Assembly: GCA_900554165.1 (NCBI GenBank) | Contig: USGR01000062.1 | Span: 1-6,139 of the forward strand | Direction: 5' to 3' | Source: an uncultured Oscillospiraceae bacterium | GTDB taxonomy: Bacteria > Bacillota_A > Clostridia > Oscillospirales > Acutalibacteraceae | Length of the DNA stretch: 6,139 nt | Part shown: positions 5,343 to 6,139 of the stretch, one piece after another | How positions within the stretch are numbered: the stretch's first letter is position 1 | Layout of the letters: each line of letters starts with the position of its first letter | The notes under the pieces: generated by a model | The model's database searches: none | What the model was told of the DNA's origin: nothing | Seen by the model: only the letters and a program-made list of their open reading frames with translations | Made by a program: the position numbers and the translations under genes

Positions 5343-6139
5343 CTACAGCAGCTCGCCAAACTTGCGTATAAACAGCTTTTTGACAACGGTAAGTATCGCC
5401 ATATAAAGCAGTATTGTAGCGATAAGGAAAGGATAATATTCAAGCGGAAGCGGCTTCATGTCCAGCGCCGTGCCAAGCGGAGTATAAGGTACAATAGTCC
5501 CCGCCGCAACGCCCAGCACCGACAAAATTGTCACTTGCCACGAAGCGCGGCTCTGTATAAACGGGAGCTTCGGCGAGCGAACCATGTGTATCGCCATTGT
5601 CTGCGTCCAGAGCGACTCGACAAACCAGCCTGCTTGAAACAGCCCGACAAATTTTGCCTGTCCCGCCGCGTCCAGCGCAGCGTAATGCCCGCCGCAAAGC
5701 TGCGGACATATTACGAAAAAGAGCAAAACATACGTCGTTATGTCGAATATTGTGCTCGCCGGACCTATTCGGAACATAAAGCTCTTTATAGACGACGCAT
5801 CCCAGTCGCGCGGTTTTTTAAGATAACTCTCATCCACATTGTCCCACGGCATTGCTATGCAGATTATATTATATATAAGGCTGAGTACAAGCAGCTGCAG
5901 CGGGAGCATCGGTAAAAACGGCAGAAATATGCTTGCAGCAAGCACTGCAAATATATTTCCGAAGTTTGAGCTGGCCGTAAGCTTTAAATATTTTATAATA
6001 TTAGTGTAAGTTTTGCGTCCCTCTATTACGCCGTTTTCCAGCACCATGAGGTCCTTTTCCATAAGTATTATATTAGCCGACTCTTTAGCGATGTCCACCG
6101 CCGTGTCTACCGATATTCCAACATCTGCCTCTTTCATTG
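5343..6139 (-). CDS. mgtA: Magnesium-translocating P-type ATPase, C-terminal part (cut by window)
   Basis: MgtA-family (P3B) ATPases import Mg2+ across the plasma membrane using ATP. Only the last 264 residues plus a partial codon are present; the whole protein is usually near 900, so the phosphorylation site and nucleotide domain lie off the right edge. The visible part opens at the end of the P domain with KEADVGISVDTAVDIAKESA. It continues through EKDLMVLENGVIEGRKTYTN, the TASSNFGN segment leading into M5, PMLPLQLL and PWDNVDE. IGPASTIFDITTY and PFIQSRASW follow, and it ends PLPLEYYPFL...KKLFIRKFGELL. These blocks are specific to MgtA/MgtB rather than Ca2+ or heavy-metal pumps. The Met near the edge is internal, not a start. 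The M6 motif reads SLIYNIIC, where enterobacterial MgtA has NLLYDVSQ. Its nearest visible terminator is the shared one at 4914-4946. Confidence 0.93.
   Translation of the reverse strand, partial: MKEADVGISVDTAVDIAKESANIILMEKDLMVLENGVIEGRKTYTNIIKYLKLTASSNFGNIFAVLAASIFLPFLPMLPLQLLVLSLIYNIICIAMPWDNVDESYLKKPRDWDASSIKSFMFRIGPASTIFDITTYVLLFFVICPQLCGGHYAALDAAGQAKFVGLFQAGWFVESLWTQTMAIHMVRSPKLPFIQSRASWQVTILSVLGVAAGTIVPYTPLGTALDMKPLPLEYYPFLIATILLYMAILTVVKKLFIRKFGELL

Noticed and set aside
5535..5915. 126-residue plus-strand frame opposite the Mg2+ pump
   Set aside because: It is antisense to a clear MgtA sequence, with an arginine/tyrosine-rich composition typical of a shadow frame and no ribosome binding site.
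1..6139. Novel mobile, defence, CRISPR or biosynthetic system
   Set aside because: No repeat arrays, transposase, integrase, toxin-antitoxin pair, tRNA-associated attachment site or biosynthetic enzymes are visible. The genes are mainly core functions.

Overview
The window looks like a chromosomal segment from a low-to-moderate GC Firmicute, most likely a Clostridia/Oscillospirales-type gut bacterium. This rests on protein style (Clostridia-like HPr homologue, VanY-type peptidase, MtaB), strong AGGAGG-type ribosome binding sites, consensus sigma-A-like promoters and the infC-rpmI-rplT order preceded by an L20-type leader. The taxonomic placement is inference. Nothing points to a phage, insertion sequence, CRISPR array or integrated element.

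Positions 1-1242 (minus strand) hold the translation operon infC (IF3), rpmI (L35) and rplT (L20, cut by the window start). It has its own promoter (TTGACA, 17 bp, TAAAAT) and a leader of about 145 nt that can fold two ways. One is a junction closed by a long-range stem. The other is an intrinsic terminator ending directly before the infC Shine-Dalgarno. The arrangement fits autogenous attenuation by L20. The fold also argues that infC starts at an AUA codon (1045) and not at the upstream ATG (1081), which lies inside the terminator hairpin.

Positions 1353-3173 (minus strand) form a compact three-gene operon: an HPr-like protein without the usual phospho-histidine, a membrane-anchored VanY-type (M15B) D,D-carboxypeptidase, and the biotin ECF transporter S component BioY. 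Spacings are 10 nt and then a 4-nt overlap. Its promoter is back-to-back with that of mtaB: the two -10 boxes are the halves of one perfect palindrome, so the operon and mtaB should compete for RNA polymerase.

Positions 3308-4672 (plus strand) encode MtaB, the radical-SAM methylthiotransferase that makes ms2t6A37 in ANN-decoding tRNAs. Next come an unrecognised short reading frame with no good start (4706-4912) and a strong bidirectional terminator (4914-4946). A 103-nt AT-rich spacer follows, then a frameshifted coding remnant on the minus strand (about 5050-5319). The window ends with the C-terminal 264 residues of a magnesium-translocating P-type ATPase (MgtA family), minus strand, running off the right edge.

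Most of the window is ordinary core chromosome. The points that deserve a second look are the L20 leader with its embedded decoy start codon, the exactly symmetric divergent promoter pair, the HPr-like/VanY/BioY gene combination, and the decayed gene next to mgtA. I did not find a convincing new defence, mobile or biosynthetic system.
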